A DNA stretch of 64,000 nt. It comes from Microvelia longipes. Taxonomy: Eukaryota > Arthropoda > Insecta > Hemiptera > Veliidae. The position numbers and the translations under genes were made by a program. A model generated the notes under the pieces. The model was not told the origin of the DNA. It did not search any database and saw only the letters and a list, made by a program, of their open reading frames with translations. The stretch spans positions 4,852,099 through 4,916,098 of the forward strand of contig JACMZG010001913.1 in NCBI GenBank assembly GCA_018340805.1, read 5' to 3'. Position 1 is the stretch's first letter. Each line of letters starts with the position of its first letter. This document shows positions 12,656 to 24,648 of this stretch, piece after piece.

Positions 12656-13470
12656 ACAATGGGAGCTAGAATGACAACAAACACACACTAGAAGCTAGGA
12701 TGATAACAAACACACTGGGAGGATGAGAGCTGGATGATAACAAACACACTGGGAAGCTAGGATGATAACAAACACACTGGGAGCTAGGATGATAACAAAA
12801 CACACTGATAGGATTGATAACAAACACACTGGGAGCTAGGATGATAACAAACACACTGGGAGCTAGGATGATAACAAACACACTGGGAGCTAGGATGATA
12901 ACAAACACACTGGGAGCTAGGATGATAACAAACACACTGGGAGCTAGGATGATAACAAACACACTGGGAGCTAGGATGATAACAAACACACTCTGGGAGC
13001 TACAAACAACTGGCATAGGATGATACAAACACACTGGGAGCTAGGATGATAACAAACACACTGGGAGCTAGGATGATAACAAACACACTGGGAGCTAGGA
13101 TGATAACAAACACACTGGGAGCTAGGATGATAACAAACACACTGAGAGCTAGGATTATAACAAACACACTGGGAGCTAGGATGATAAACAAACACACTGG
13201 GAGCTAGGATTGATAACAAACACACTGAGAGCTAGGATGATAACAAACACACTGAGAGCTAGGATGATAACAAACACACTAGGAGCTAGGATGATAACAA
13301 ACACACTCTGGGAGCTAGGATGATAACAAACACACGGAGCTAGGATTGATAACAAACCACACTAGGAGCTAGGATGATAACAAACACACTGGGAGCTAGG
13401 ATGATAACAAACACACTGGGAGCTAGGATGATAACAAACACACTGAGAGCTAGGATGATAACGAACACAC
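12656..13470. repeat. 27-bp minisatellite, about 29 copies
   Basis: Unit GGGAGCTAGGATGATAACAA plus ACACACT. The same sequence occurs once in repeat C (GGAGCTACGATGATAACAAA at 45489). Repeat C text (GATAATTCAGGTGACATTCC) continues after the array to about 13620, so the array grew inside a copy of C. Confidence 0.9.
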
Positions 13471-14297
13471 ACAAACACATACAGAAAGAAAACCTTAGGA
13501 GAAAACTATTTAGGAGGCCTTTAATCACCTGGAATGGATAATTCAGGTGACATTCCGGTTTCGTATTTATTTGTAAACACATTACTTTTTCTATGTACCT
13601 TTGGTTTGAAAAAGGAAAGGAAAGAAATATTCCTCGTCTCCCACAAAAACTATATTTTTAGTTTCGTTGTAAAACTATTTTTATTTTTACTTTTAAACTA
13701 TTTTTGGAATATTTTTTTTTACTTTTTTTTTAAAAACAAAAATAAAAGGTCTTATAATTATGAAAAAGAAGCTTATTTATTAAGCTTATTAAAAACTTAT
13801 AACTTAGTTGACAAACTTTTCCCTTTGGACTAAATTTTCTTTCTCTCTCCTTAAGGGGGGGGGAGCCCTTGACCTGAAATACTCAAGTATTGGATTTCTA
13901 ATAAATTGGAAGTAAATCATGAAAAAATATAGAAAAAGATAAAATAATTCTGTTAATTATCCAAACCTTAAAACATTTTTCATTTTCTTATTTATGCTAT
14001 TTTATTTTTAACTATTGCACATTACGTTTTGTAAATATTAATTTTGTAACACACTTCTGTATTGCTTTAAGCTTTATAGGCTTGCAAGTCAAAAGAGCAG
14101 GAAATACCTTAATTTCATTATCTTGACTCAATTTAATTATTTACTACGACATGAAAATAAAATGTCTCAAAATTTTACGTTATCGAAGAATCAGCTACCG
14201 TCGATACTTGCTGTTGGATATAAATATCCCTGAAGCATGATTTTGTTTATCTACTGGGAGTTTGTTTATGGCGAGTTCGGTGTCAATGACTAATTTT

Positions 14298-14525
14298 CTA
14301 TGGCTTTGTGTCGTTATTAGAGTTTAAGTTATGTTTCAGTCCTATATCTAGTAATGTCAGTTCAGTTGTAGTAAAGTTTGTGTCTGTTAAGTTAACGGTA
14401 CGTTGGTGAAATGCATGTTTATTATTATTGTTTATGGGAGGATGTTTTTTGTTAATAAGTTTATCAAGTTTTTTCCTAAGATTATTATATTTTGTTTCCA
14501 TTTGTTTATCTATGTCGATTTTCAT
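14298..14525 (-). pseudogene. Penelope-type protein N-terminal piece 2 (broken)
   Basis: The 75-residue minus-strand frame has a basic coil (KYNNLRKKLDKLINKKHPP) followed by RTVNLTDTNFTTTELTLLDI and GLKHNL. This is the V-x-N-L-(S/T)...L-T..E-x-x-L-L..G-L pattern that precedes the reverse transcriptase core of Penelope-like elements. No reverse transcriptase follows before the inverted repeat at 14231, so the copy is a deletion derivative. Confidence 0.55.
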
Positions 14526-14636
14526 GTTTTCGTAAAATATGAGAAAGTTTTCAGTTGTTACAGTGTTGGCAATTTTTAAATGATTGTAAAGTAATTTTTT
14601 GTTATTGGCGTCTTTTTTACTATGTAAGGAGTGTAT

Positions 14637-14819
14637 TTAATTTTTTATTCTAAGTATATGGCATTTTGTTTGTGTACGTTTTGCTGCCAGAGTTTTTTGT
14701 TTAATTATTATTTTAGCATAAGTAGGTATGACTCTATGTGTAAGACATTGTCTGTTAAACCAAATGTTTGCAATAGTGTTATGTAGTTTAAGAGATAGAA
14801 AGAAGAAGGTGTTTAACAT
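14637..14819 (-). pseudogene. Penelope-type protein N-terminal piece 1 (broken)
   Basis: The minus-strand frame starts MLNTFFFLSLKLHNTIANIW and holds CLTHRVIPTYAKIIIKQ. This resembles the region before the reverse transcriptase in Penelope-like proteins, where Lys-rich text follows a V-P-x-(Y/F)-x-K motif. It ends at a stop at 14637-14639; the next piece is in another frame. Assignment is from pattern memory. Confidence 0.45.
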
Positions 14820-15007
14820 GTTAGCATGACTAGCTATGTTAAAATTAAAAAGGGATATTCATATCCAACAGCAAGTATCGACGGTAGCTGATTCTTCGAT
14901 TGCTTCTTCAACTTGCGGTAAATACAACCTTTTTAATTTTACATTATTTTTAACAATTTTTGAAAGGTAAGGATCGAGTAAAGGACAAGTGATCAGCTAA
15001 ATCTTAC

Positions 15008-15157
15008 CTAATTCTTTATCGAGGGCTTCAATAGCTCTTTTCTTATTCTCCTCAAATTGAAGAGAAGTTTTCACTTTGTCATCTATCATGTTATTCTTCA
15101 GCTTCGTGACGTTGTTCTTTAAGTCATCGTTCTCTTCCTGTAGTTTAATAAGTGATT
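15008..15157 (-). CDS. Small coiled-coil protein, proposed second coding exon
   Basis: The exon is exactly 150 bp on the minus strand, bounded by acceptor TTTAATTTTAG (ending at 15158) and donor GTAAGAT (15007-15001). It enters and leaves in phase 1. It encodes a strongly charged heptad-like segment: ESLIKLQEENDDLKNN, then VTKLKNNMIDDK, then a stretch ending ENKKRAIEALDKEL. There are no stops, and codon usage is less AT-biased than the surroundings. A symmetrical phase 1-1 exon could be skipped or duplicated without shifting the frame. It probably acts as a dimerising or scaffold rod; partner and location are unknown. Confidence 0.65.
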
Positions 15158-15539
15158 CTAAAATTAAACACGCAAACAAATTTAAACCTTTACTTATCTT
15201 AGATTACTTAAACTATGACTGATTTATAGTCCAGTTTAGCCAGAAACATCAATAAAACACCAAAATCCTTCGAAATTGATTTTATTTTTGATTTTGGAGA
15301 TTCGCGCAGTAGGTAGTATTTTTCTTTAAAAGTGAGAGCTGTTAAATTTTTCTTTTAAACAACTAACGTCACTAATTTATTTTCTTTTTTACTTTTCCTC
15401 CCCAATATCTGTAAGTATAAGAAAAAGTATTTTGTTCGTCCGAAAAATTCGAAACAGAGGTTTGGTCATAATTATCCATGTTAGGCATTATCATGACATT
15501 CTAAGTGTGTTTCTTTGTGTTGTCTCTCTGTTTGTGTCT

Positions 15540-15880
15540 ATGTATGTGTGTCACGCATATCCCCCGCTGTGATTATAGTCGAGAGTTGGTCCTTGGCCCA
15601 CAGATCTGATCATTGGTGTAGCTGAGTTGTCCGGAAGATGATATTTTTAGACTACAATATTCTGTCATCATAATGGTTTTAAAAATCGATTATTTGAACG
15701 ATTCAATCTAATTTAATATCGAATTCCCTAAGATTGTCATCTGAGTTTACGATTCGGCAAATGTATACTGCAACATAATAAATACATTATTTTTATTCCC
15801 AGGAGTCACCTATCCAGGCTTTGACCCTTCTCGATGTTCCTTAACTTTTATGATTTAACAAAACCCATAAGTGGAGTCTA
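15540..15880 (-). repeat. Dispersed repeat C, rearranged copy
   Basis: A microsatellite-like TGTGTCTATGTATGTGTGTC stretch and repeat C text precede a degraded 5S-like core at 15797-15862 (GTCACCTATCCAGGCTTTGA). Order and orientation differ from the other copies. Confidence 0.5.
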
Positions 15881-15899
15881 TAGGTTAAAAGGCTCTGAA

Positions 15900-16510
15900 G
15901 TGCTGAATACACCGGAAGATCAGGTGGAGCTGTCGAGAAGAGGTGGGAAGATCACTTCAAAGTTGTAGAGAAATCTAAGAAACTAGAAGAAGAAGAGTTG
16001 AAGACAGACTTAGAGAACTTAAAAACCCTCATCAAATCTAACTCCGGAAGAGAAAGAATGAAATTAGAGAAAAAGAAACAATTTTTAGTGAGCAAGTTGA
16101 GTATAGGCAAACCAAGCCTATACTCGGTTTCTTTTATGATTTTAAAATTTATTAATTTTACCGTGCTGTCTGTGCTCTTTCATACAGCTAATTCCTCTGA
16201 ATCCTCCAGAAAAGGATTCAGATGAACATCCAAATCCGTTTTATGCTTTTTGATCTCAATAGTATTTATTTGAATAGATGTATTAGAAAAGAGAAAATAG
16301 TGAATAGAAGAAAATCTTTATCATTTCCCTTGTCTTGAGGAAATGGAAAAGGGCCAGGAAATAAAGAAGGATAGTCGACAAGGAAATAGACTCGAACTCA
16401 ACAATATCTTGAAGCAAAGGATGATACCCAGACAGCATCAAAAGCTCAATATAGGCAAGAAAATTATAAGCAAAACTATCAGTGTCTTTATAAAACAGAC
16501 AAAAGTGTAA
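15900..16510 (+). pseudogene. Lys/Glu-rich coding-like stretch of unknown origin
   Basis: Two plus-strand frames look coding: 15925-16130 (GAVEKRWEDHFKVVEKSKKL, then EEEELKTDLENLKTLIK) and 16326-16512 (EEMEKGQEIKKDSRQGNR, then LELNNILKQRMIPRQHQK, stop). They are separated by AT-rich text with stops. Splice sites are doubtful (GTGAGC at 16088). It may be a decayed retrogene or mobile-element ORF; I do not recognise it. Confidence 0.3.
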
Positions 16511-16854
16511 AATTATTGAAATTGATTCATTTTATTAAACTTTTGTTAATGAAGTAAAATAGATTTAAACCTAATTGTAACTATTGTAATATAGTAAGAT
16601 AATATTATGTCGATAAATATAATATTTTTGCTTATCGAGTTCGTTCAGTTAATATGAGAGAATTATATTTGACTGTTATGTTTCTGTATCTCCTATATTA
16701 ACGAGAAGGAAGTATTTTAATAGCAAAAAGCACAATACCTACATTTCTCATCAAATATCATGATCTGGATTTCGAGATCTAATATTTCAGAAAACGCCGT
16801 TCCTTGTACGGATGGATCTTTAAAAGTATGTTTGCTTAACTAAACATGTTCGAT

Positions 16855-19360
16855 TAATACCGTGTTCAGAAAAGTGTACGACTGCACTGATTGTACCGTG
16901 TTTAGAAAAGTGTACGACTGCACTGATTGCACCGTGTTTACAAAAGTGTGCGACTGCACTGATTGAACCGTGTTTAAAAAAGGTGCGACTGCACTGACCG
17001 TGCGACTGCATGGTTGTACCGTGTTTGGAAAAGTATGCGACTGCACTGATTTTACCGTGTTTGGAAAAGTGTACGACTGCACTGATTGTACCGTGTTTGG
17101 AAAAGTGTGCGACTGTACTGATGTACCGTGTTTAGAAATGTACGACTGCCTGATTGTACCGTGTTTGGAAAAGTGTACGACTGCACTGATTGTACCGTGT
17201 TTGGAAAAGTGTACGACTGCACTGATTGTACCGTGTTTGGAAAAGTGTACGACTGCACTGATTGTACCGTGTTTAGAAAAGTGTGCGACTGCACTGATTG
17301 TACCGTGTTTAGAAAAGGTGCGACTGCACTGATTGTACCGTTGTTTGGAAAAGTGTGCGACTGCACTGGTTGTACCGTCTTTGGAAGTATGCGACTGCAC
17401 TGATTTTAGTGTTTGGAAAAGTGTACGACTGCACTGATTGTACCGTGTTTGGAAAAGTGTGCGACTGTACTGATTGTACCGTGTTTTAGAAAAGTGTACG
17501 ACTGCACTGATTGTACCGTGTTTGGAAAAGTGTACGACGCACTGATTTACCGTGTTTGGAAAAGTGTACGACTGCACTGATTGTACCGTGTTTGGAAAAG
17601 GTGTCGACTGCATGATTGTACCGGTTTTAGAAAAAGTGTGCGACTGCACTGATTGTACCGTGTTTTAGAAAAGTGTGCGACCTGCACTGATTGTACCGTG
17701 TTTGGAAAAGTGTACGACTGCACTGATTGTACCGTGTTTAGAAAAGTGTACGACTGCACTGATTGTACCGTCTTTAGAAAAGGTGTACGACTGCACTGAT
17801 TGTACCGTCTTTAGAAAAGTGTACGACCTGCACTGATGAACCGTGTTTTAAAAATTGTTGCGACTGCACTGATTGTACCGTGTTTGGGAGAAGTGTGCGA
17901 CTGCACTGGTTGTACCGTGTTTGGAAAAGTATGCGACTGCACTGATTTACCGTGTTGGAAAAGTGTACGACTGCACTGATTGTACCGTGTTTTGGAAAAG
18001 ACTGTACTGATGTACCGTGTTAGAAAAGTGTACGACTGCACTGATTGTACCGTGTTTGGAAAAGTGTACGACTGCACTGATTGTACCGTGTTTGGAAAAG
18101 TGTACGACTGCACTGATTGTACCGTGTTTAGAAAAGTGTGCGACCTGCACTGATTGTACCGTGTTTGGACGACCTGCACTGATTGTACCGTGTTTAGAAA
18201 AGTGTGCGACTGCACTGATGTACCGTGTTTGGAAAAGCGCGACTACTGCGTTGTACCGTGTTTGGAAAAGTATGCGACTGCACTGATTTTACCGTGTTTG
18301 GAAAAGTGTACGACTGCACTGATTGTACCGTGTTTGGAAAAGTGTGCGACTGCACCTGATTGTACCGTGTTTTAGAAAAGTGTACGACTGCACTGATTGT
18401 ACCGTGTTGGAAAAGTGTTTACCCGCGACTGCACTGATTGTACCGTGTTTGGAAAAGTGTACGACTGCACATGATTTGTACCGTGTTTAGAAAAGTGTGC
18501 GACTGCACTGATTGTACCTGTGTTTAGAAAAAGTGTGCGACTGCACTGATTGTACGTGTTTGAAAAAGTGTACGACTGCACTGATTGTACCGTGTTTAGA
18601 AAAGTGTACGACTGCACTGATTGTACCGTGTTTGGAAAAGGTACGACGCCACTGATTGTACCGTCTTTGAAAAGTGTTACGACTGCACTATTGTACCGTG
18701 TTTAGAAAAGTTGCGACCTGCACTGATTGTACCGTGTTTAGAAAAGGTGCGACTGCACTGATTTTACCGTGTTTTAGAAAAGTGTGCGGACTTGATTGAC
18801 ACGACTGCACTTTGTACCGTGTTAGAAAAGTGTACGACTGCACGATTGTACCGTGTTTGCGAAGGTGTACGACTGCACTGATTGTACCGTGTTTTGGAAA
18901 AGTGTACGACTGCACTGATTGTACCGTGTTTGGAAAAGTGTACGACTGCACTGATTGTACCGTGTTTAGAAAAGGTGTGCGACTGCACTGATTGTACCGG
19001 TTTGGAAAAGTGTGCGACTGCACTGATTGTATCGTGTTTGGAAAAGTGTACGACAGCACTGATTGTAACGTGTTTAGAAAAGTGTACGACAGCACTGATT
19101 GTAACATGTTTAGAAAAGTGTACGACAGCATTGATTGTACTGTGTTTAGGAAAGTGTACGACTGCACTGATTGTATCGTGTTTAGAAAAGTGTGCGACTG
19201 CACTGATTGTACCGTGTTTAGAAAAGTGTGCGACTGCACTGATTGTACCATGTTTAGAAAACTGTGCGACTGCACTGATTGCACCGTGTTTGGAGAAGTG
19301 TGCGACTGCACTGATTGTACCATGTTCAGAAAAGTGTGCGACTGCACTGATTGCACCTAA
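16855..19360. repeat. 36-bp minisatellite, about 70 copies
   Basis: Unit TGTACCGTGTTTGGAAAAGT plus GTACGACTGCACTGAT. Period 36 keeps long frames open on both strands (periodic SKHGTISAVV-type peptides), but scattered indels switch frames and there is no unique sequence at either end. It lies in intron 1 of the coiled-coil gene. Confidence 0.95.
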
Positions 19361-20279
19361 ATTAAGTGTGTAAAACCTAGTACTAAAAAGAAAAGTAAAA
19401 TAATCTATAAAATGATGAAATCTCAACTACATTAGAGGCTAAGAAAGTTTCGATGCATTAAAAATACAACCCAAACTTGTGTTATAGTGTATTTTAATTA
19501 TTTGCTTTAAGATTTTTTTTTATAAAAGCTATGGAATCTCAGTTTTAAATTTTCCTTTGTGATTCATCAAAAATACAGAGTTGCATATCTTAAACAAGAT
19601 ATTTCAGCACTGAAGATGTCTTTTATCTGATACTACCGAGTTTTTAACAAAGAATATTATGGCATATAATGCAGAAAGACATAATTGTTTACTGTTGGAA
19701 CATCCATTATTTCATGAGGTAGACCTGAAATCACCTATGTTTTATTTTGTTTGTTTTTAATTAAAAACAGAACTTGAATAATGATCAAAAACATGCATTA
19801 TGTATTTTTAGAATAGAGAACAGCGTTTATAATCATCCTTTATGATACATGCACAAGTTTTGTTATCTGTCAACAAGTGGTCCTCTGTTAATTGGGTACA
19901 AAACAAGAAGATAATCTCTTTTGTCCATCAAACGTCATCTTCAAGCGATCTTTGAGAAAAAGGTCTGATTTAGTTATACATATTTTCCTGACGAAAACGT
20001 AAAATAAAGGTTTAAGAAAGAAATAGTTTTTAAAAAAATGAAACTAGAGTAAGACTTTCTAATAGATATTTACGGAATTAAACAACTTATCTATTTAATT
20101 ATTAGAACTAGACTAAATAAAAACCAGTACTCTGGGTGGAGTAATATGAGTACCATAACGTGTGATGATATCACAAGATATTAGTAAAATGTATGCATTT
20201 GAAGTAGTAATATTTTAAGTAACGACTTAACAAAAGGGAAGCAAGAAATTAGTCAAATCTAGACGTGGAGAATTTATAG
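19361..20279. other. AT-rich interval in the coiled-coil gene intron
   Basis: No exon or repeat boundary was recognised. Confidence 0.6.
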
Positions 20280-20590
20280 ATGATGAGAGAAATTAGTCTG
20301 GAGAAATTAGATGATGAACTAGAGAAATGATGAATGATGATGTTCATCATATGAATATAATGTTCATCATATGAATATAATGTTTATCATATGAATATGA
20401 TGTTTATGATATGAAAATATATTAAACTATAATAATGAATGATGAATGATAGAGAAATTAGATGATGAACTAGAGAAATTAGATGATGAACTAGAGAAAT
20501 TAGATGATGAACTAGAGAAATTAGATGATGAACTAGAGAAATTAGATGATGAACTAGAGAAATTAGATGATGAGAGAAATTAGTCAAATC
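20280..20590. repeat. 21-bp minisatellite with a neighbouring 20-bp repeat
   Basis: Unit GAAATTAGATGATGAACTAGA, about eight copies, beside three to four copies of ATGTTCATCATATGAATATA (20339-20400). Confidence 0.85.
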
Positions 20591-22096
20591 TAGACGTGGA
20601 GAGACATAGATGTTATTGTTACTTATTAAGGCAAATATAATTTATATTAGATTTAAATATATTTGCTCATAATTTAAATATATTAGGTTTACTTAAAATG
20701 TATATAAAAAGTTTTACACTAGAACGTACTTTTTATGTATATTTTGGTTGTATTTCCATATGATTATAAAATATAGCTTTCAAATTGAATTATCATGAAA
20801 TTTAATGCACAGTTTTAGTATAAGAGCTATAAAGTGAGATAAATATTTTGAATTTATTTCTCATAGAAGAACTAGAAATACATACACACAGATACATAAA
20901 GGAAGGAACAAAGGAGGTTTGATAGAACAATTGGAATTAACTAGGAAATTATGTGAGACCAATCAGAGACCAACCGCAACATCTGTCAACTATATTTTCC
21001 CCTTGTTACGAGCCAAGGTTTTCTTTGTTGCATTTCCAGTTCCGAAACAATTATTGGTTTTGTAACCATTTTCCACTTTCATTGGGGATTGGATCAAAAG
21101 TTAAATGTCTGTTTTGTTATCCCTTACATATCTGAGGCTTCTTTGTACTGTTTAAAGAGTTCTCTCTACGATAAAGAGTTCTCTCTACGATATACTCTCT
21201 TTAGAGAGGTATCTTGAAATTCTCTTTACAGATTTAAGAGATTTGATTCTCTCTAAACAAGACACCGGTTAAGATATGACTTACAAACATATAGGTCAAA
21301 AGCCAAGCAATAGTAAAACCCATCCTATATGGCAAATATGTTAGAACGCTATATCTTCCTCTTATAAGACATCAGAGATATAAAGGACATGCTTAACTCT
21401 AAGAATGATAGTTATGCGGACCTAAAACATAATTTATCACGTACTTATAATGTTTTTAATAATTTTCGCGTATGGAACAGCGTTTAATACAAATCTAAAC
21501 CCGTTAAGAATTGCTCAAAAATCTCAATACGAATTATTTTGAGTAAACCTGTCTTAACCCCATCTTTTTATTATTTAAGTCATTGGACATACTTCATCTA
21601 AATGACGTTTTAAGAGTATCCTGTAATAAAAGGATTAATACAGTCTCATTTAAACCTGCAAAAATTGAATGCATATATGGAACTAGATATAACAAGCAAA
21701 TATTGTTTCAGACTCCATTTATGAGAACCACTACTGGTTAGCGACAGTGGTATTACAGAGTGATTAGCTTTTATAGACAACTACTCTTGGTAGTTACCAG
21801 AGAGGCTGAAAAACATAATATATGAATTATATTTTGAAAAGAATCTCAAAGAATTTCTGACGGAATCGCACAAATGAAAAATGCAATCGGTAATATTTGA
21901 AATCAATCTTATGATTCTATCACGATGACGTCGCGAAGAATGATCAAACTTCTTTATCTGGGGAAAATATTTACTTTATATCCTGTTAAAATACCTCCTC
22001 AACATTACATGTGCGATTTGTAAAATCGGCTCGTGTCTATACCACCTCCACAGTACCAGGACATCTGATGTGTTAAAGGTGGAGGTTTCATTCCTA
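20591..22096. other. AT-rich interval in the coiled-coil gene intron
   Basis: A short duplication AAGAGTTCTCTCTACGATA occurs near 21156-21190. Otherwise nothing was recognised. Confidence 0.6.
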
Positions 22097-22303
22097 AGGC
22101 CCGTATTCAAAGACGTTTTCCTAACATTTTCCTAACATTCTCCTAACATTTTCCGAACTCCTAACATTCTCCTAACATTTTCCTAACATTCTCCTAACAT
22201 TCTCCTTAAGAAGAATGTTAGAAAAATATTAGGAAAATGTTAAGAGAATGTTAGGAAAATGTTAGGAAAATGTTAGGAAACGTCTTTGAAAACGGGCCTT
22301 AGT
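22097..22303. mobile_element. Foldback element built of an 11-bp repeat
   Basis: Inverted ends AAGGCCCGTATTCAAAGACG and its complement enclose repeats of CCTAACATTTT on one arm and AAAATGTTAGG on the other. This gives a hairpin of about 100 bp per arm. No coding capacity. Confidence 0.75.
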
Positions 22304-23347
22304 TTATTTAGTGTTTATTTTTATCTATTTGAATGTTTTCATCAATAAAGGAATTTTATAGAAAAAAAATATATTATTAATATGAAATACGTTTATAAAT
22401 TTAAGGATAAAGTAATTTTTTTTTAAAGAATTATCGAAATAGTCACACGTTTAGTCAGTGGGCATGAGAATGTTTGGGATCAGGCGAAATGTAGTTCTAA
22501 AGAAGTATAAAGTTTATATTCCTATTCTTATCGAGTCTTAAATGTTACGAATTTACAAATGCTAAAGAATTTTCTTTAGCGATTTTCCTTAAAAGATTTC
22601 TCTTAAGGTGTTAATTCTGCACGACATATTCAATGTAAAAAGTTCATATTACATCATAGAATCAGAGTAATATATTAGAAGTCGGGGCATGTTTTTTTTA
22701 AATAAACCAAAAAGTTAGGAAACAAAACATTATACGAGTATGTTTTCGAATAAAACCAGACCCTGTTTGCTGACATTTAACAAGAGTCTCTAAATGCTTT
22801 TGTGTGTTTGTTAGTAATAAATAACTTGATTACATTCGTGAATGGAAAGCTATTTGCAATTGGTTGATTGTTTACGTCAGTTAACTCAAGGATTCAACCA
22901 ATTACATCAGCATCGTAAAATTTCTTGTTTTAAATCTCGTTAAAGTGGATGTTTTTGTTTGTTCTTGGAATTTTAATTTCAACTGTCTGACAATTCGATA
23001 CATGTCAGACTTAAACAAAAAAATTCTATTCTCCAGGTGGGTGATACAGTTATTTGTTTTAGACTGCTTTTGCTGAAGTCCAAGCTGACTTATTGTCATA
23101 TCTATCGGCTAAGTTTATTCTTTCAGTGGGTAATAAAAACGTTGCCTTTAGTCTGGTTTAGTTTGATTCAGAGCTATTATTTGTGTGGGTAATCAACTTA
23201 GAATAACACTAACATAGAAGGAACATAGGACCGTAAACACAATGTAATTCTACTGATAACACGAAAGCCGGTTGACTGGTGGTCATAACTAGGGATACCA
23301 CCCTAGAAACAAAACATTATTTTAAATATGTGTCATAAGTATCCATG
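22304..23347. other. AT-rich interval with one weak minus-strand frame
   Basis: A 65-codon minus-strand frame at 22902-23099 (Lys/Gln-rich) has no recognisable motif or splice context. I treat it as non-coding. Confidence 0.5.
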
Positions 23348-23811
23348 GGTTAGAGTATGATAAGAGACCCACCCGTAAAATCAAAACAAAAAAACTTCCC
23401 TACAAATTTTTGACGTACAAAAATAAATAAATACATCCATTCTCGGGTTTGTAGAAAGGCTTTGAGTAGGGCATGTATAAGGGAGATAATGTAAGAGAAT
23501 ACTTTTACATTACATGTAAGACAATGATTTATCCAATATAAAGGGTGGGTCCCTTATCATACTATCTACAATGGGGTAAGAGTATGATAAGGGACCCACC
23601 CATTATATTGAATACATTATTGTCTTACATCTAATGTAAGAGTATCCTCTTACATTATCTCCCTTATATATGTCATACTCAAAGCCCCAAAGCCTTTCTA
23701 CATACCCGAGAATGGATGTATTTATTTATTTTATGTTTACAATAATGTCAAAAATGTAGGGAAATTTATTTGTTTTGATTTTGCGGGTGGGTCTCTTATC
23801 ATACTCTAACC
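23348..23811. mobile_element. Long palindromic MITE, about 230 bp per arm
   Basis: The arms run from GGTTAGAGTATGATAAGAGA to its complement and meet near 23573. They differ at scattered sites and small indels. It lies in intron 1 of the coiled-coil gene, just downstream of exon 1 with respect to its coordinates. Confidence 0.75.
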
Positions 23812-23990
23812 GTAAGTTCATTGTAATATCAGTAGTAGTAGAAGTAATATAAGGAGGAAGCAAAGCCTGGCAAATATACTACGTTGTTGGCCCTTAATTT
23901 TCTACCTTGATTCTACCTACCCAGCCTACTCCACTACATCTACCTTCAGTCTCCTTGACTCATCAAGGAAATATGTTGCATAGTTCTTAC

Positions 23991-24057
23991 CTTTAGTTTG
24001 ATTTAGCTCAACCCTGAGTTGGTTTGACTCGTCCATAGCTGCTATATCTTCCACCAT
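23991..24057 (-). CDS. Small coiled-coil protein, proposed first coding exon
   Basis: On the minus strand an ATG in a near-ideal Kozak context (CATCACCATGG) opens 22 codons, MVEDIAAMDESNQLRVELNQ then TK, and leaves one base (G) before a consensus donor GTAAGAA at 23990-23984. The next exon in phase 1 is at 15157-15008, across an 8,833-bp intron that contains the 36-bp minisatellite. The residues are acidic and amphipathic and lead into the coiled coil of the next exon. I do not recognise the family. The exon is short and could belong to a longer transcript, but its start context, donor and phase agree with the two downstream exons. Confidence 0.55.
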
Positions 24058-24480
24058 GGTGATGACAGTTATTTTTTTTCAGGTATTAGAATGTTAAAAT
24101 ATAAATAAATGTTTTGACATTACTTGACTAAATCAATTGAAATTAAGAAAGGTGCAGGTTATTTTTATGATAGAGTTCGGAGCAGGGGGGGTTAACTTAA
24201 ATGATGAAAAGTTTAGATTCGATTATCGCAAACTACTAAAAATAGTGCTGCGGCGGACCGGTGCGGACAACTCATGAACTAACACCAATAGCTCTCCAAA
24301 AATAACTGATTATATTTTTATATTTAAATTTATGAATACCATGACAATTCTTGGTTATAACAGCTACATTTATTATTATTATAAAATGATTGTTTTCTGC
24401 ATTTATTTTTCACAAAAACGGTCCGCCCCGTTGCATGTTCTGTATTTCAAAAATTCAGAAACTAAAAGTAAATAGAACCC

Positions 24481-24599
24481 TTTTAGCGAATTTCCTTTGG
24501 AAATTCGCCTAATGGGATAGGCGTCATGGCGGAATTTGAACCTCGGACCACGACACAAATCCGTTTCAGAGGTCCCTAATGACGAAAAAATAAGTTCGC

Positions 24600-24648
<49 letters not shown>

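Larger units (their letters stand above)
14182..14900 (-). mobile_element. Penelope-like element fragment with 50-bp inverted repeats
   Basis: ATCGAAGAATCAGCTACCG... at 14182-14231 and its complement at 14851-14900 are near-identical inverted repeats. The same sequence follows the hammerhead-like motif at 35.3 kb. Between them, the minus strand carries two broken pieces of a Penelope-type N-terminal region. Confidence 0.65.

Noticed and set aside
12666..13582. Hydrophobic SVFVIILAP-type repeat proteins
   Set aside because: Artefacts of the 27-bp array derived from repeat C.
16840..19426. Long reading frames of 160-270 residues on both strands with SKHGTISAVV-type repeats
   Set aside because: They follow from the 36-bp unit being a multiple of three. 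Frames switch at indels and there are no unique termini or splice context.
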